A DNA stretch of 64,000 nt from the NCBI RefSeq assembly GCF_910594005.1, contig NC_057826.1, positions 27,561,501 through 27,625,500 of the forward strand, read 5' to 3'. This DNA is from Cervus elaphus. Taxonomy: Eukaryota > Chordata > Mammalia > Artiodactyla > Cervidae. The position numbers and the translations under genes were made by a program. The notes below the pieces were generated by a model. The model did not search any database and was not told the DNA's origin. It worked only from the letters and a program-made list of their open reading frames with translations. Shown one piece after another: positions 43,869 to 56,215 of this stretch (the stretch's first letter is position 1; the number at the start of each line of letters is the position of its first letter).

Positions 43869-44206
43869 TAGACATAGCTCATTGTATTGTGCTTTGCTTT
43901 ATTGTGCTTCACAGATACTGGGTTTTTTTTGTTTGTTTGTTTGTTGACGAATTGAAGGTTTATGGCAATCCTGCATCAAGCAAAACTATCAACATCACAT
44001 TTCCAACAGCATTAATTTTTAAATTAGAGTATGTACATTTGTTTACAGACATAGTGCTATGACACGCTTAATAGGCTATAGCATAGTGTAAGCATAGCAT
44101 TTATATGCACTGGGAGCCCCAAAATTCATGAGACTTGCTTTATTGCAATAATTGCTTTATTGCAGTGGTCTGGAGCTAGTTCTGCAATATTTCTGAGGTA
44201 TGCCTG
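43869..44206 (+). mobile_element. Tigger-type (TcMar) non-autonomous DNA transposon fossil
   Basis: Diverged terminal inverted repeats: TAGACATAGCTCATTGTATT at the left and, reversed, CAGGCATACCTCAGAAATATT at the right. TA dinucleotides flank it at 43867-43868 and 44207-44208, as expected for mariner-class insertion. Internal blocks ATTGAAGGTTTATGGCAATCC, TTGCAATAATTGCTTTATTG and CTGGAGCTAGTTCTGCAATA belong to the Tigger1 group. No transposase is left. Confidence 0.85.
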
Positions 44207-44208
44207 TA

Positions 44209-44967
44209 CATCCACCAATTCTCTATCTCAAAGGTAATATCTATTTATTGTTTGGTATATACTCTTCTAAATTTTTGTATGAAGATACTTTTAAAAAGAA
44301 CATTTATATATAATTTAAAACATATAAAAGAGCACTGTATTGCAAATACCATTTGCTGTATATTTTTACATTTGATAATAAATTCCTGGCATTTCTGTCA
44401 GACCACTCATTCTTTTGACTGTTACAAAATAGCTTATACATGAAGATAACATAATTTATTTAACCAAGCTGCTGTTGACAGGTATTAATATCTTTTCCAA
44501 ATGTTGCTGTTAAAAATAATGTTGGAAGGAGAAGACTTCTATTATATATGTGAGGACAGGGGTGACTAAAAATATAAGTTTTTTGGGGGATGGTTTCCCA
44601 AAAAATATAAGTATATAAATTGGAAATGTTAATAGATTTTTTCTAAGTTGACCTTGCAAAAGCCTTTGACAACCTGAAGCCTTAAAAGTATAAAGTCCTA
44701 CTTTTTCATACTCTAATCAACATTGAATATGATCAACTTCTGCTTCTATCTTTGTTACTTCTTCCAACTTATTAAGAGATATTGTTGTCTGTATTCCAGG
44801 CTTTTAGCTGAATATTTACATTTGATCTTTCTTAATTTCGAATAAATATATTAAGACTATATAATTTATTTTGAACACCAATTAAGGTGTACTCTAGATT
44901 GTAGCCTATAGATAATAAATTGTCTTTCATTTTCCTATAGTGTGCAATCTTTATACTGATTTCCGAC
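44209..44967. other. Unassigned non-coding sequence
   Basis: AT-rich. Nothing recognised. Confidence 0.42.
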
Positions 44968-45088
44968 GTATAATTGATATTATATGATATTTGTCTTTCT
45001 CTTTCTGACTTACTTCACTTAGTATGATACCCTCTATTTCCAACCACATTGCTGCAAATGGCATTATTTCATTCTTCTTTATGACTGA

Positions 45089-45293
45089 GGTCCCTGTAGG
45101 CTCAGTGGTAAAGATTTCACCTGTTAATTCAGGAGATGGGGTTGAATTCCTTGTCCAGGAACACCCCCTGGAGATGGAAATGGCAACCCATTCCAATATT
45201 CTTGCCTGGGAAATTCCATGGACAGAGGAGCCTAGCAAGCTACAGTCTATGGGATCACAAAAGTGTCAGACACGACTTAGCTACTAAACAGCA
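45089..45293 (+). mobile_element. Bov-tA SINE inserted in L1
   Basis: Diverged head (GTCCCTGTAGGCTCAGTGGT), GTTGAATTCCTTGTCCAGGA, CCCCCTGGAGATGGAAATGG, AATATTCTTGCCTGGGAAATT and tail GTGTCAGACACGACTTAGCT. The L1 text continues on both sides. Confidence 0.9.
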
Positions 45294-45406
45294 GTAACAA
45301 ATATTCCATTTGTACATATGCACAAATCTTCTTAATTCATTTATCTGTTTATGGACATTTAGCTGGTTTCCATATCTTGGCTATTGTGACTAGTGCTGCT
45401 ATAAAC

Positions 45407-45679
45407 GGAAAAGGCCATGGCAGCCCACTCCAGTACTCTTGCCTGAAAAATCCCATGGATGGAGGAGCCTGGTAGGCTGCGGTCCACGGGGTCGCTAAGA
45501 GTCAGACACGATTGAGCGACTTCACTTTCACTTTTCACTTTCATGAATTGGAGAAGGAAATGGCAAGCCACTCCAGTGTTCTTGCCTGGAGAATCCCAGG
45601 GATGGAGGAGCCTGGTGGGCTGACGTCTGTGGGTTCGCACAGAGTAGGACACGACTGAAGTGACTTAGCAGCAGCAGCA
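45407..45679 (+). mobile_element. Bov-A2 SINE (dimer) with 12-bp target duplication
   Basis: Two headless Bov-A units, joined by CACTTTCACTTTTCACTTTC and ending in (AGC)n. GCTGCTATAAAC flanks it at 45395-45406 and 45680-45691. It lies within the L1 at 44968-46628. Close to consensus, so relatively young. Confidence 0.95.
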
Positions 45680-46628
45680 GCTGCTATAAACACAGGGATG
45701 CATGTATCTTTTTGAGTTATAGTTTTGTTCAGATACATACCCAGAGTGGGATGGCTGAATCATATAGTAATTCTGTTTTTAGTTTTTTGAGGAACTTCCG
45801 TACTGTTTTCCCCATAGTGACTGCACCAATTTACATTCCCACCAACAGTGTAGAAGAGTTCCCATTACTCCGCATACTCTCCAGCATTTGTTATTTGTAG
45901 ACTTCTAACGATGGCCATTCTGACCACCATGAGGTGGCATTTCATTGCAATTTTAACTTGCATTTTTCTAATAGTGATGTTGAACATACGTTTCATGTGC
46001 TTCTTGGCCACCTGTATGTCTTCTTTGAAGAAATGTTTAGGTCTTCTGCCCATTTTTTCATTTGCTGTTGTTGAGTTGTATGAGCTGTTTAATATTTTGG
46101 AAATTAAGCCCTTCTTAGTTATATCATTTGTAAATATTTTCTCCCATTCTGAAAGTGGTCTTTTCATTTTGTTTATAGTTTCCTTTTCTGTGTGAAAGTT
46201 CGTAAGTTTGATTAGGTCCCATTTGCTTATTTTTGTTGTTTTTTCTATTGCCTTGGGAAACTGACCTAAGAAAACACTGGTATGATTTATGTCAGAGAAT
46301 GTTTTGCCTATGATCTCTTCTAGGAGTTTTATGGTGTCATGTCTTATGTTTAAGTCTTAAAGTCATTTTGAGTTTATTTTTTTGTAAGATATGAAGGAGG
46401 GCTCTAACTTCATTGGTTTGCATACATCTGCACAGTTTTCCTAGCACCATTTTCTAAAGAGACTTTTTTTTTTTTAACATTGTGTATTCTTGTTCCTTTG
46501 TCAAAGATTAATTGACCACAGGACTGTGGGCTTATTTCTGGGTTATCTATTCAGTTGCATTGATCCATATGTCTGTTTTCATTGCCAGTATCACACTATT
46601 TTGATTACTGTAACTTTGTAGGGTTATT

Positions 46629-47281
46629 CGTCAGTTCAGTTCAGTCGCTCAGTCCTGTCCAACTCTTTGCGACCCCATGGACTGCAGCGCCTCATGCCTC
46701 CCTGTCCATCACCAACTCCCGGAATTTACCCAAACTCATGTCCATTGTGTCGGTGATGCCATCCAACCATCTCATCCTCTGTCGTCCCCGTCTCCTCCTG
46801 CCCTCAATCTTTCCCAGTATCAGGGTCAGCTCTTCGCATCTGGTGGCCAAAGTATTGGAGTTTCAGTTTCAACATCAGTCCTTCCAATGAACACCCAGGA
46901 CTGATCTCCTTTAGGATGGACTGGTTGGATCTCCTTGAAGTCCAAAGGACTCTCAAGAGTTTTCTCCAACACCACAGTTCAAAAGCATCAATTCTTTGGT
47001 GCTCAGCTTTCTTTTCAGTCCAACTCTCACATCCATACATGACTACTGGAAAAACCATAGCCTTGACTAGACGGACCTTTGTTAGCAAAGTCATGTCTCT
47101 GCTTTTTAATATGCTGTCGTCTAGGTTGGTCATAGCTTTCCTTCCAAGGAGTAAGTGTCTTTTAATTTCATGGCTGCAGTCACCATCTGCAGTGATTTTG
47201 GAGCCCCCAAAAATAAAGTCAGCCACTGTTTCCACTCTTTCCCCATCTATTTGCCATGAAGTGATGGGACTGGATGCCATG
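46629..47281 (-). mobile_element. BovB LINE, 5'-truncated 0.65 kb
   Basis: BovB 3' terminus (TCAGTTCAGTTCAGTCGCTC) through to GAAGTGATGGGACTGGATGC. The reverse strand retains the late RT/C-terminal text (KAMVFPVVMYGCESW, RVLWTSRRSNQSILKEISPG) over about 155 codons without function. No clear target duplication. Confidence 0.92.
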
Positions 47282-47626
47282 TAGTGTTATTATCTTGTTT
47301 TAAATGTTTTCTTTTCTAGTATTTCCCTAGTCTTTCCTCTCTTTAGCTGTAATAAGTTTTCTCAATTCTTTTGCCTATCTCAGAGTTATATATCATATAT
47401 GCTTTTTTCTATGATTATTATTTAATTTTAAATAAGCATTATGTATCTTATGACTATAGATAATTGATGAAGCTATATAATTTCTTCTGAAGAGGTCAAA
47501 TTTCTTACCACTCTTGAACTTTTTTGGCCCCTACCATATGTATTGTTTCCTTGAAAACACTCAGAATTAAGCTCTAGTTTGTTCTTACTGTTTAATTATG
47601 ATACTAATAAGTTATATTAGACTAAA
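47282..47626. other. Unassigned AT-rich sequence
   Basis: Nothing recognised between two BovB copies of opposite orientation. Confidence 0.4.
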
Positions 47627-48011
47627 TGAAATAAATGGAACTAAAGTGGGTGGGAATGAGCGAATTTAATTCAGAAGACCATTATATCTATTATTGTGGG
47701 CAAGAATCCCTGAGAAGGAATGGAGTAGCCCTCATGGTCAACAAAAGAGTCCAAAATGCAGTAATTGGGCACATTCTCAAAAAACAAAAGCATGATCTCA
47801 GTTGATTTCCAAGGCAAACCATTCAATATTACACTAATCCAAGTCTATACCACAAACACTGATGCCAAAGGAACTGAAGTTGACTGGTTCTATGAAGACC
47901 TACAAAACTTATAGCCAAAAAAAGAAAAGTGTCCTTTTCATTATAGGGAGTTGGACTGCAAAAGTAGAAAGTCAAGTGATACACTGAATAATGGGCAAGT
48001 TTGGACTTGGA

Positions 48012-48222
48012 CTTCCCTGGTAGCTCAGATGGTAAAGCATCTGTCTACAATGCGGGAAACCTGGGTTCAATCCCTGGGTCAGGAAGATCCCCTGGAGAAG
48101 GAAATGGCAACCAACTCCAATACTATTGCCTGGAAAATCCCATGGATGGAGGAGCCTGGTAGGCCACAGTCCATGGGGTCACAAAGAGTTGAACAAGACC
48201 AAGCAACTTCATTTTCACTTTC
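48012..48222 (+). mobile_element. Bov-tA SINE with 11-bp target duplication
   Basis: Near-consensus: ACTTCCCTGGTAGCTCAGAT, GGTTCAATCCCTGGGTC B-box region, GAAGATCCCCTGGAGAAGGA and tail CAACTTCATTTTCACTTTC. Flanked by TTTGGACTTGG (48001-48011) and TTTGAACTTGG (48223-48233). Inserted in BovB. Confidence 0.94.
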
Positions 48223-48343
48223 TTTGAACTTGGAGTACAAAATGAGGCATCCAAATGCTAACAGAGTTTTTTCAAGAGAACATGCTTGTCAAAGAAAATA
48301 ACTTATCCCAACAATCCAAGAGATGATTCTACACATAGCAATC

Positions 48344-48777
48344 ACCAGATGGTCAGTACCAAAATCAGATTGATTATGTTCTTTGCAGCCAAAGATGGAG
48401 AAGTTCTATATAATCAGTAAAAATAAAACCTGAAACTGACTGTGGCTCAGATCATGAACTCCTTATTGCAAAATTCAGGCTTAAATTGAAGAAAGCAAGG
48501 AAAACCACTAGGCCGTTTAGCTATGACCTAAATCAAATTCCTTATGTTTACATAGCCATTACCAGATGGTCAATACCAAAATCAGGTTGATTATGTTCTT
48601 TGCAGCCAAAATGGAGAAGCTCTATATGATCAGTAAAAATAAAACTTGGAACTGACTGTGGCTCAGGTCATGAGTTCCTTATTGCAAAATTCAATCTTAA
48701 ATTGAATAAAGTAGGGAAAACTACTAGGCCATTCAAGTATGACCTAAATCAAATCCTTTATGCTTATACAGTGGAGG
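48344..48777 (+). repeat. 217-bp tandem duplication within BovB
   Basis: ACCAGATGGTCAGTACCAAA at 48344 recurs as ACCAGATGGTCAATACCAAA at 48561, with parallel text through CAGCCAAA, TCAGTAAAAATAAAAC, ACTGACTGTGGCTCAG and TATGACCTAAATCAAAT. The copies differ at many positions, so the duplication is old. Confidence 0.92.
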
Positions 48778-48811
48778 TGATGAATAGATTTGGGGAATTT
48801 GACGTGGTAGA

Positions 48812-49034
48812 AAGAAAGAAAGAAAGAAAGTGAAGTCATTCAGTCATGTCCAACTCTTTGTGACCCCATGGACTGGAGCCTACCATGCTCCTCCATCCAT
48901 GGGATTTTCCAGGCAAGAGTACTGGAGTGGGTTGCCATTTCCTTCTCCAGAGGATCTTACTGACCCAGGGGTTGAACCCGTGTCTCTCACATTGCAGGCA
49001 GACGCTTTACTGTCTGAGCCACCAGGGAAGCCTT
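48812..49034 (-). mobile_element. Bov-tA SINE with target duplication
   Basis: Reverse-oriented, head ending CACCAGGGAAGCCTT at 49034 and (GAAA)n at the tail side (48812-48830). GTGGTAGA flanks it at 48804-48811 and 49035-49042. Inserted in BovB. Confidence 0.93.
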
Positions 49035-50289
49035 GTGGTAGACAGAAATATGGATGGAGGTTCATAACACTGTACAGGAGGCAGTGACCAAAACATCCCA
49101 AAGAAAAAGAAATGCAAGAAGGCAAAGTGGTTGTCTGAGGAGGCTTTACAAATAGCTGAGGAAATAAGAGAAGTCAACAGCAAGGGAGAAAGGGAAAGAT
49201 ATACCCAACTGAATAGAGTACCAGAGAATAGCAAGAGGAGATAAGAAGGCCTTCTTAAATGAACAATACAAAGAAATAGAGGAAAACAATAGAATGGGAA
49301 AGACTAGTGATCTCTTCAAGAAAACTGGAGATATCAAGGGAATATTTCATGCCACTATGGGCACCATAAAGGACAGAAAGAGAAAGGACATGACAGAAAC
49401 AGAAGAGATTAAGAGGTGACAAGAGTACACAGAAGAACTATACAAGAAAAATCTTTATGTCCCAGATAATCATAATGGTGTGCTCACTCACCTAGAGCCA
49501 GTTATTCTTGATTGTGACATCAAGTGGGCTTTAGGAAGCATTACTATGAACAAAGCTAGTGGAAGTGATGGAATTCTTGTTGAGCTATTTCAAATCCTAA
49601 AATTTGATGCAGCTAAACTGTTATACTCCATATGTCAGCAAATTTGAAAAGCTCAGTAGTGGCCACAGGAGTGGAAAAGGCCAATTTTCATCCCAATCTC
49701 GAAGAAGGCCAATGCCAAAGAATGTTCAAACTACTGTATGATTGAGATCATTTCACATGCTACCAGGATTATCCTCAAAATCCTTCAAGCTGGACTTCAG
49801 CAGTGAACTGAGAACTTCCATTTGTATAAGATGTGTCTCAAAGAGGCAGATAAACCAGAGATAAAACTGTGAGAGGTGGGCTATAAAGAAAGCTGAGCAC
49901 CGAAGAATTGATGCTTTTGAACTGTGATGCTGGAGAAGACTCTTGAGAGTCCCTTGGACTGCAAGGAGATCCAACCAGTCCATCCTAAAGGAGATAAGTC
50001 CTGGGTGTTCACTGGAAGGACTGATGTTGAGGCTGAAACTCCAATACTTTGGCCACCTGATGCGAAGAGCTGACTCACTGGAAAAGACCCTGATGCTGGG
50101 AGGGATTGGGGGCAGGAGGAGAAGGGGATGACAGAGGATGAGATGGCTGGATGGCATCACCGACTCGATGGACATGAGTTTGAGTAAACTCCGGGAGTTG
50201 CTGATGGACAGGGAAGCCTAGCGTACTACAGTTCATGGGGTCACAAAGGGTTGGACATTGACTGAGTGACTGGACTGAACTGAACTGAT

Positions 50290-51374
50290 CTTTCTACCAT
50301 TTCTATTCTAGTCTTCTTTCCCCTGTTCTATTACACATTAAAAACCTGAAACATCAAGAGTGGAAATATTATTAAATTTTAAACATTGGGAGAAGGAAAG
50401 TGGAGTTAGTTTTCTACCTTTAATACAGAAAAATGGCTATTACACTTAATGTATTGATGTGGAGAGGGAAATAACTTTAAGATGTTAATATAGTTTTCTA
50501 TAATTTAAATATGATTACCAAATAACATTCCTTTAGCTATAAGGATATATGTGTATCAGCTTCACTTTTAACATTTATCCTGCTGGCTTCTACCTAGAAA
50601 TGTTTTCAGAATGCTCAAAAGCATTCCAATCAATTCCCACGATGAGAGAAGTTCTCTTAATGGACTTTAGTGCAATGCTAAAGAGAAATTAACTCCCTAC
50701 CACTATCCTTTAATGAAATAATTACTACTTAATTTCAGGAAGCCTTCTACTACATTTCTCTGCTGCTATGATGCTACTCTACATTTTTAAAGAGACTTCT
50801 CCCTGTGACAAGAATGTGTGGAGGCAAGTTCTTTTAGGAACAGGTATTTGACTTCCAACAGGGAAGAGGATATGAGGGAGATGTGAGAATCAGAAGTCCA
50901 TATAGTGAGCGTAGGGCAACTTATTTAGTAAAGCTAGGTTGCAGGACTCCTTCAGAACTATAGAGACAGAGTTTTCTAAATTGCTTTCCCTGATATTTAA
51001 CATTATTACAAAAGTTTTGACAATGTTTTAAATTTCAAATTTAAGTTTTCTTTTTGCATGCAAAAGAAAAATCTATTTCTATCTTGAGAAATTATTTAAA
51101 CATAATCTCAGATGTGAAAATGCACTTTGCATTTGTTATGGTGCAATGTCCTATGCAAAAAGTGAAGGCATTTAATATCACCACAATTCATAATGTCTTT
51201 CATACTAATAAAAATAATTGCTGTAGGAAAGTGTAAAGAAGATAATTGCTTACAATCTTACTCTGCAGTTAGCCAGGATATATTTTATGGGAGATCTTTT
51301 GAAAAAGACAATGAGTGAAATAAAATGTGAATGTATTTCACATATTCAGTTTTTCTCCTACTTCTATCATATAT
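50290..51374. other. Unassigned non-coding sequence
   Basis: About 1.1 kb of AT-rich DNA between two BovB elements, no gene or repeat recognised. Confidence 0.45.
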
Positions 51375-51385
51375 GTATTTCAAAT

Positions 51386-54300
51386 TGTTGTTGTTCAGTC
51401 ACTAGGTCCTGTTTGACATTTTGCAACCCCATGGACTGCAGCATGCCAGGCTCCTCTGTCCTCCACTATCTCCCAGAGATTACTCAAACTCATGTCCACT
51501 GAGTCGATGATGCTGTCTAACCATCTGATCCTCTGCCGCCCCCTTCTCCTTTTGCCTTCAATCTTACCCAGCTTCAAGGTCTTTTCCAATGAGTCAGCTC
51601 TTTGCACCATGTGGCCAAAATATTGGGGCTTCAGCTTTATCATCAGTCCTTCCAATGTATATACAGAGTTGATTTCCATTAGGATTGACTGCTTTGATCT
51701 CCTTGCTGTCCAGGGATTCTCAAGAGTCTTCCCCAGCATCACAATTTGAAAGAATCAATTGTTCAGTGCTCAGCCTTTTTTATGGGCCAATTCTCACATC
51801 TGTACATGACTAATAGGAAAACCGTAGCTTTGGCTATAAGGACCTTTGTCAGTAAACTGATATTTTTTATTTTTAATACACTGTCTAGGTTTATCATAGC
51901 TTTCCTTCCAAGGAGCAAGAGTCTTTTAATTTCATGGATGCAGTCACCATCCTCAGTGATTTGGAGCCCTGGAAAATAAAATCTGTTACTGGTTCCACTT
52001 TTCCCCCTTCTATTTTCCATGATGTGATGGGACCAAATGCCATGATCTTAGTTTTTTGAATGTTTAATTTCAAGCCAGCTTTTTCACCCTCCTGTTTCAC
52101 CCTCATCAAGAGACTATTTAGTTCCTTTTCACTTTCTGCCATTTGAGTGGTATTATCTGCATATCGGAGGTTGTTGATATTTTTCTCAGCAATCTTGATT
52201 CCAGTTTGTGTTTCATCCAGCCTGGCATTTTATATGATGTACTCTAGATAGAATTTAAATAAGCAGGATAACAGTATACATAATATCATACTCCTTTCCC
52301 AATTTTTAACCAATCAATTGTTCCATGTCTGGTTTTAACTGTTTCTTCTTGACCTGCATACAGGTTCCTCAGGAGACAGGTAAAGTGGTCTGGTACTCCT
52401 ATCTCTTAAAGAATTTTCCACAGTTGCTGTTTTTTTTTTTTTTTTTTGTAATCCACACAGTCAAAGGCTTTAGTGTAGTCAATGGAGCAGAAGTAGATGT
52501 TTTTCTGGAAATTCCTTGCTTTCTCCATAATCTAATGACTTTTGGCAATTTGATCTCTGGTTCCTCTGGTCCTTTAAATCCAGCATGTATATCTGGAACT
52601 TTTCAGTTCACTCACTGTTAAAACCTAGCTTGAAGAATTTTGAGCATAACCTTGCTAGCATATGAAATGAGTGCAAATGTATGGTAATTTGAATATTCTT
52701 TGGCATTGTCCTTCTTTGGGATTAGAAAGAAAACTGACCTTTTCCAGTCCTTTGACCACTGCTGAGTTTTCCAGTTTGCTGACATATTGAATACAGCACT
52801 TTAACAGCACCATCTTTTAGGATTTTAAACAACACAGCTGGAATTCTGTCACTTCCACTAGCTTTGTTCAGAGTAATACTTCCCAAGGTCCACTTAACTG
52901 CACATTCCAGGATGTCTAACTCTAGCTGAGTAACCACACTGTGAGGATTATCTCATTCATTAAGGCCTTTCCTGTATAGTTCTGTGTATTCTGGCCACCT
53001 CTTTTATCTCTTCTACTTCTTTTAGGTCCTTACTGTTTCTGCCCGTTATTATGTCCATTCTTGCATGAAATGTTCCCTTGATCTCTCCAGTTTTCTTGAA
53101 GCAATCTCTAGTCATTCCCATTCTATCATGTTCCTCTGTTTCTTGCATTGCTCATTAAAGAATGCCTTGTCTCTCCTTGCTAGTCTCGAGAACTCTGCAT
53201 TCACTTGGGTACATCTTTCCCTTTGCCTTTTCCTTCTCTTCTTCCCTCAGCTATTTGTTAAACTCCCCAAATAACCACTTTGCCTTGTTTGCCTTTCTTT
53301 TTCTTTGGGATTGTTTTGGTCACTGCCTCCTGTACAATGTTAGGAACCTTCATCTATAATTCTTCAGGCACTCTGTCTACCATATCTAATCCATTGAATC
53401 TATTTGTCACCTCCACTGTATAAGCATAAGGAATTTGATTTATGTCATATCTGAATGGCCTAGTAGTTTTCCTTACTTTCTTCAATTTAAGCCTGAAGTT
53501 TGCATATTAAGGAGCTTATGCTCTGAGCCTCAGTCAGTTCCAGGTCTTATTTTTACTGACTGTACAGAGCTTCTCCATCTTTGGCTGCAAAGAACATAAT
53601 CAATTTGATTTTGGTATTGACCATTTGGTGATGTTTATGTGTAGAGTCATCTCTTATGTTGTTCAAAGAGGGTATTTTCTATGACCAACATGTTGTCTTG
53701 ACAAAACTCTGTTAGCTTTGTCCTGCTTCATTTTGTATTCCAGGGCCAAACTTGCCTGTTACTCCTGCTATCTCTTCACTTCCTATTTTTGCATTCCAGC
53801 ACACTATGATGAAAAGAACTTTTTTTTTCTTTTTCTGGTGTTAGTTCTAGAAGGTCTTTTAGGTCATTATAGAACCTTTCCACTTCAGCTTCTTTAGCAT
53901 TAGTGGTTGGGGCATAGACTTGGGTTACTGTAATGCTGAATGGTTTGCCTTGGAAATGAACTGATATCATTCTGTCATTTTTGAAATTGCACCCAAATAC
54001 TGCATTTTGTACTCTTTGATTGACTATAAGGGCTGCTCCATTTCTTCTCTAGGGATTCTAGGGATTGACTATAAGGGCTGCTCCATTTCTTCTTCTAGGG
54101 ATTCTTGCCTACAGTTGTAGATATAACGGTCATCTGAGTTAAATTCAGTCATTTCCATCCATTTTATTTCAGCAATGTTGCTAATGTTCATTTAGTTCTT
54201 GATGTTCATTTTACTTCAAGATATTGATGCTTAATCTTGCCATCTCCTGCTTGACCATATCCAATATACCTTGATTCATGGGCCTAACATTCCAGGTTCC

Positions 54301-54685
54301 TATGTAATATTCTTCTTTACAGCATTGGACTTTACTTTCACCACCAGTCAAATCCACAACTGAGTGTCATTTCCACTTTGGCCTAGCCACCTTTTTCTTT
54401 CTGGAGCTATTAGTAATTGCCCTTTTCTCTTCCCCAGTAGCATACTGGACACCTGCTGACCTGGAGGACTCATCTTCTGGTATCATATCTTTTTGCTTTT
54501 CACATGGTCCATGGGGTTATCCAGATAAGAACACTGGAGTGGATTGTCATCTCTTCTTCCTGTGGACCATGTTTTGTCAGAAATTTTCACTATTGCCTAT
54601 TCATCTTGTGTGGCCCTGCATGGCTCATAGTTTCATTGAGTTATGCGAGCCCCTTCCCCATGACCAAACTGTGATCCATGAAGAA
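51386..54685 (-). mobile_element. Near-full-length BovB LINE with 11-bp duplication
   Basis: 3.3 kb in reverse orientation: 3' end TTGTTGTTCAGTCACTAGGT at 51386; C-terminal/RT part to about 52900; linker to 53650; endonuclease 53650-54350; 5' region to 54685. GTATTTCAAAT flanks it at 51375-51385 and 54686-54696, so both ends are the original insertion ends. The protein is broken by many stops. Around 54044-54095 a short direct repeat (GATTGACTATAAGGGCTGCTC) has arisen inside it. Confidence 0.93.
51894..52142 (-). pseudogene. BovB RT remnant after the catalytic box
   Basis: 82 codons beginning MAESEKELNSLLMRVKQEGE and continuing GLKLNIQKTKIMAFGPITSW and VTDFIFQGSK, the segment that follows the YADD box in BovB. 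The box itself lies just upstream on the reverse strand, in degraded sequence around 52140-52170. Part of the 51386-54685 element and not expressed as a protein. Confidence 0.75.
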
Positions 54686-54696
54686 GTATTTCAAAT

Positions 54697-55024
54697 AGTA
54701 TTATAAATAAAGAATTTTGGTACCTCTATGTCAAAACCAAAATAATTTTCATTCATAGTTACAAGCGATAGCTTATATAATTGATATTTACATTGTTTTT
54801 ATTACTCTCTTTAAACTTTGTTGGTCATTTTATTTTCCATTTTCACTATGTGGATTTTTGTCTATTTGTGCTTATCTTCATATATGTGAAAGGAATATAG
54901 CTAGTCTTAATTCTACTAGTTGTTACCTGAAAACCCTGTAAATCCATGTGTCTTGAAAATAGCACAGTAAAAAATGAAGCAGCACACTCTTGTATAAAAA
55001 TGTTTTCATTTATAGCAATCCAAC
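54697..55024. other. Unassigned AT-rich sequence
   Basis: Spacer between BovB and L1. Nothing recognised. Confidence 0.4.
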
Positions 55025-56215
55025 TAAGTTACTGGATCTTTTTATTATTTTACTTTTTTATTAAAATATAATTGATGTATAGTATTTATTAGTTTCAGGT
55101 ATACAACATAGTGATTCCATATTTTATAGATTATATGTTATTAAAACTTATAAAATATGACTATATTCTTTGTGTTGTACAATATATTCCTGTAGCTTAT
55201 TTATTTTATACATAGTGGTTTGTACTTCTTAATCCTTTACCTCTATCTTGCTCCTCTGTCTTTTTTTCTCCCTGCCCCATAACCACTAGCTTATTCTCTG
55301 TATCTCTGAGTCTGTTTATGTTATAGTCATTTGCTGGTCTTAAATTTTAGAGTCCACATATAAGTGAAACATAACAGTATTTGTCTTTGTCTGACTTATT
55401 TCACTAAGCATAGTACCTCCAATTCTATCCACATTTTTGCACCAACTTACATTCCCACCAACAGTGTGGAAATGTTATCTTTTCTCCACACCCTCACCAG
55501 CATTTGTATTTGTGGTCTTTCTCTTATATTTAAAATAATTTAAATGAAGGATATGCTTTACAATGTTGTGCTTGTTTTTGCTGTACAACAATAGCAATCA
55601 GCTATAAGTGTATATATACATATATATATATATCCCCTCTTTATTGAGTCTCCCTCCCATTCCCCCTCCCACCCATCTAGGTCATCACAGACTGTGGTCT
55701 TTTTGAGGGTAGCCATTCTGACAGATATGAGGTGATAGTATTTGATTTTTATTTCTCTGATGATTAGTGATATTGATGTCTTTTCATGTGTTAATGGCCA
55801 TCTATATGTCTTATTTGAAAATGTATCTATTCAGGTTTTCTGCCCATTTTTAATTGGGTTATATGGTTTTATTAATTTTTTTAGCTTATACATTTGGATA
55901 TTAACCCCTTATCTATTATATCATTGGCAAACATTTTCTCTCTTTCCATGAGTTGTATTTTCATTTTATTGATGGTTTCCTTTGCTGTGCAATTTTTTTT
56001 TTTAATTTATATATGTTCCACTTGTTATTTTTCCTTTTATTTCCTTTGCCTTAAGTAGATTAAAAAATATTATTACAGTTTATGTCAAAGACTATCCTGC
56101 CTATATTTTCTTCTAGGAGTTTTATAATTTCTGATCTTACATTTAGTTCTTTAGTTTGAGTTTATTTTTTACATGGTATGAAAAAATACTCTAATTTAAT
56201 TATTTTACATGTAGT
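55025..56215 (-). mobile_element. Old L1, 3' portion (3' UTR and ORF2 C-terminus)
   Basis: Antisense L1: TTATTAGTTTCAGGTATACAA, GTGTTGTACAATATATTCCTG, TTACATTCCCACCAACAGTG, TATGAGGTGATAGTATTTGA, CATGAGTTGTATTTTCATTT and TTATTTTACATGTAGTTTCA. Interrupted by a nested L1 fragment at 55521-55692. At about 56215 it passes abruptly into ORF1 N-terminal sequence of L1 in the same orientation. Confidence 0.85.
55521..55692 (-). mobile_element. Nested L1 3'-UTR fragment with target duplication
   Basis: TTACAATGTTGTGCTTGTTT, (TA)n and CCTCCCATTCCCCCTCCCACC are ruminant L1 3'-UTR text lying inside an older L1. TGTGGTCTTT flanks it at 55511-55520 and 55693-55702. Strongly 5'-truncated. Confidence 0.82.

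Larger units (their letters stand above)
44968..46628 (-). mobile_element. Old L1 fragment (3' UTR/ORF2 C-terminus), hit by two SINEs
   Basis: Antisense L1 text: TTGCTGCAAATGGCATTATT, GGCTATTGTGACTAGTGCTG, GTTTTCCCCATAGTGACTGC, TTACATTCCCACCAACAGTG, and TTAATTGACCACAGGACTGTG to about 46628. Two SINEs split it, and BovB follows at 46629. Reading frames are destroyed. Confidence 0.9.
47627..50289 (+). mobile_element. BovB LINE, rearranged 2.2 kb, split by two SINEs
   Basis: Sense BovB from endonuclease (47640-47900; translated VALMVNKRVQNAV-like text) through mid-protein and early RT (about 49470-49790), then a jump across the RT core to the 3' part (about 49885-50289), so the catalytic region is deleted. 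Bov-tA copies interrupt it at 48012-48222 (+) and 48812-49034 (-). A 217-bp tandem duplication lies at 48344-48777. The 3' end reads GACTGGACTGAACTGAACTG. Confidence 0.9.
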
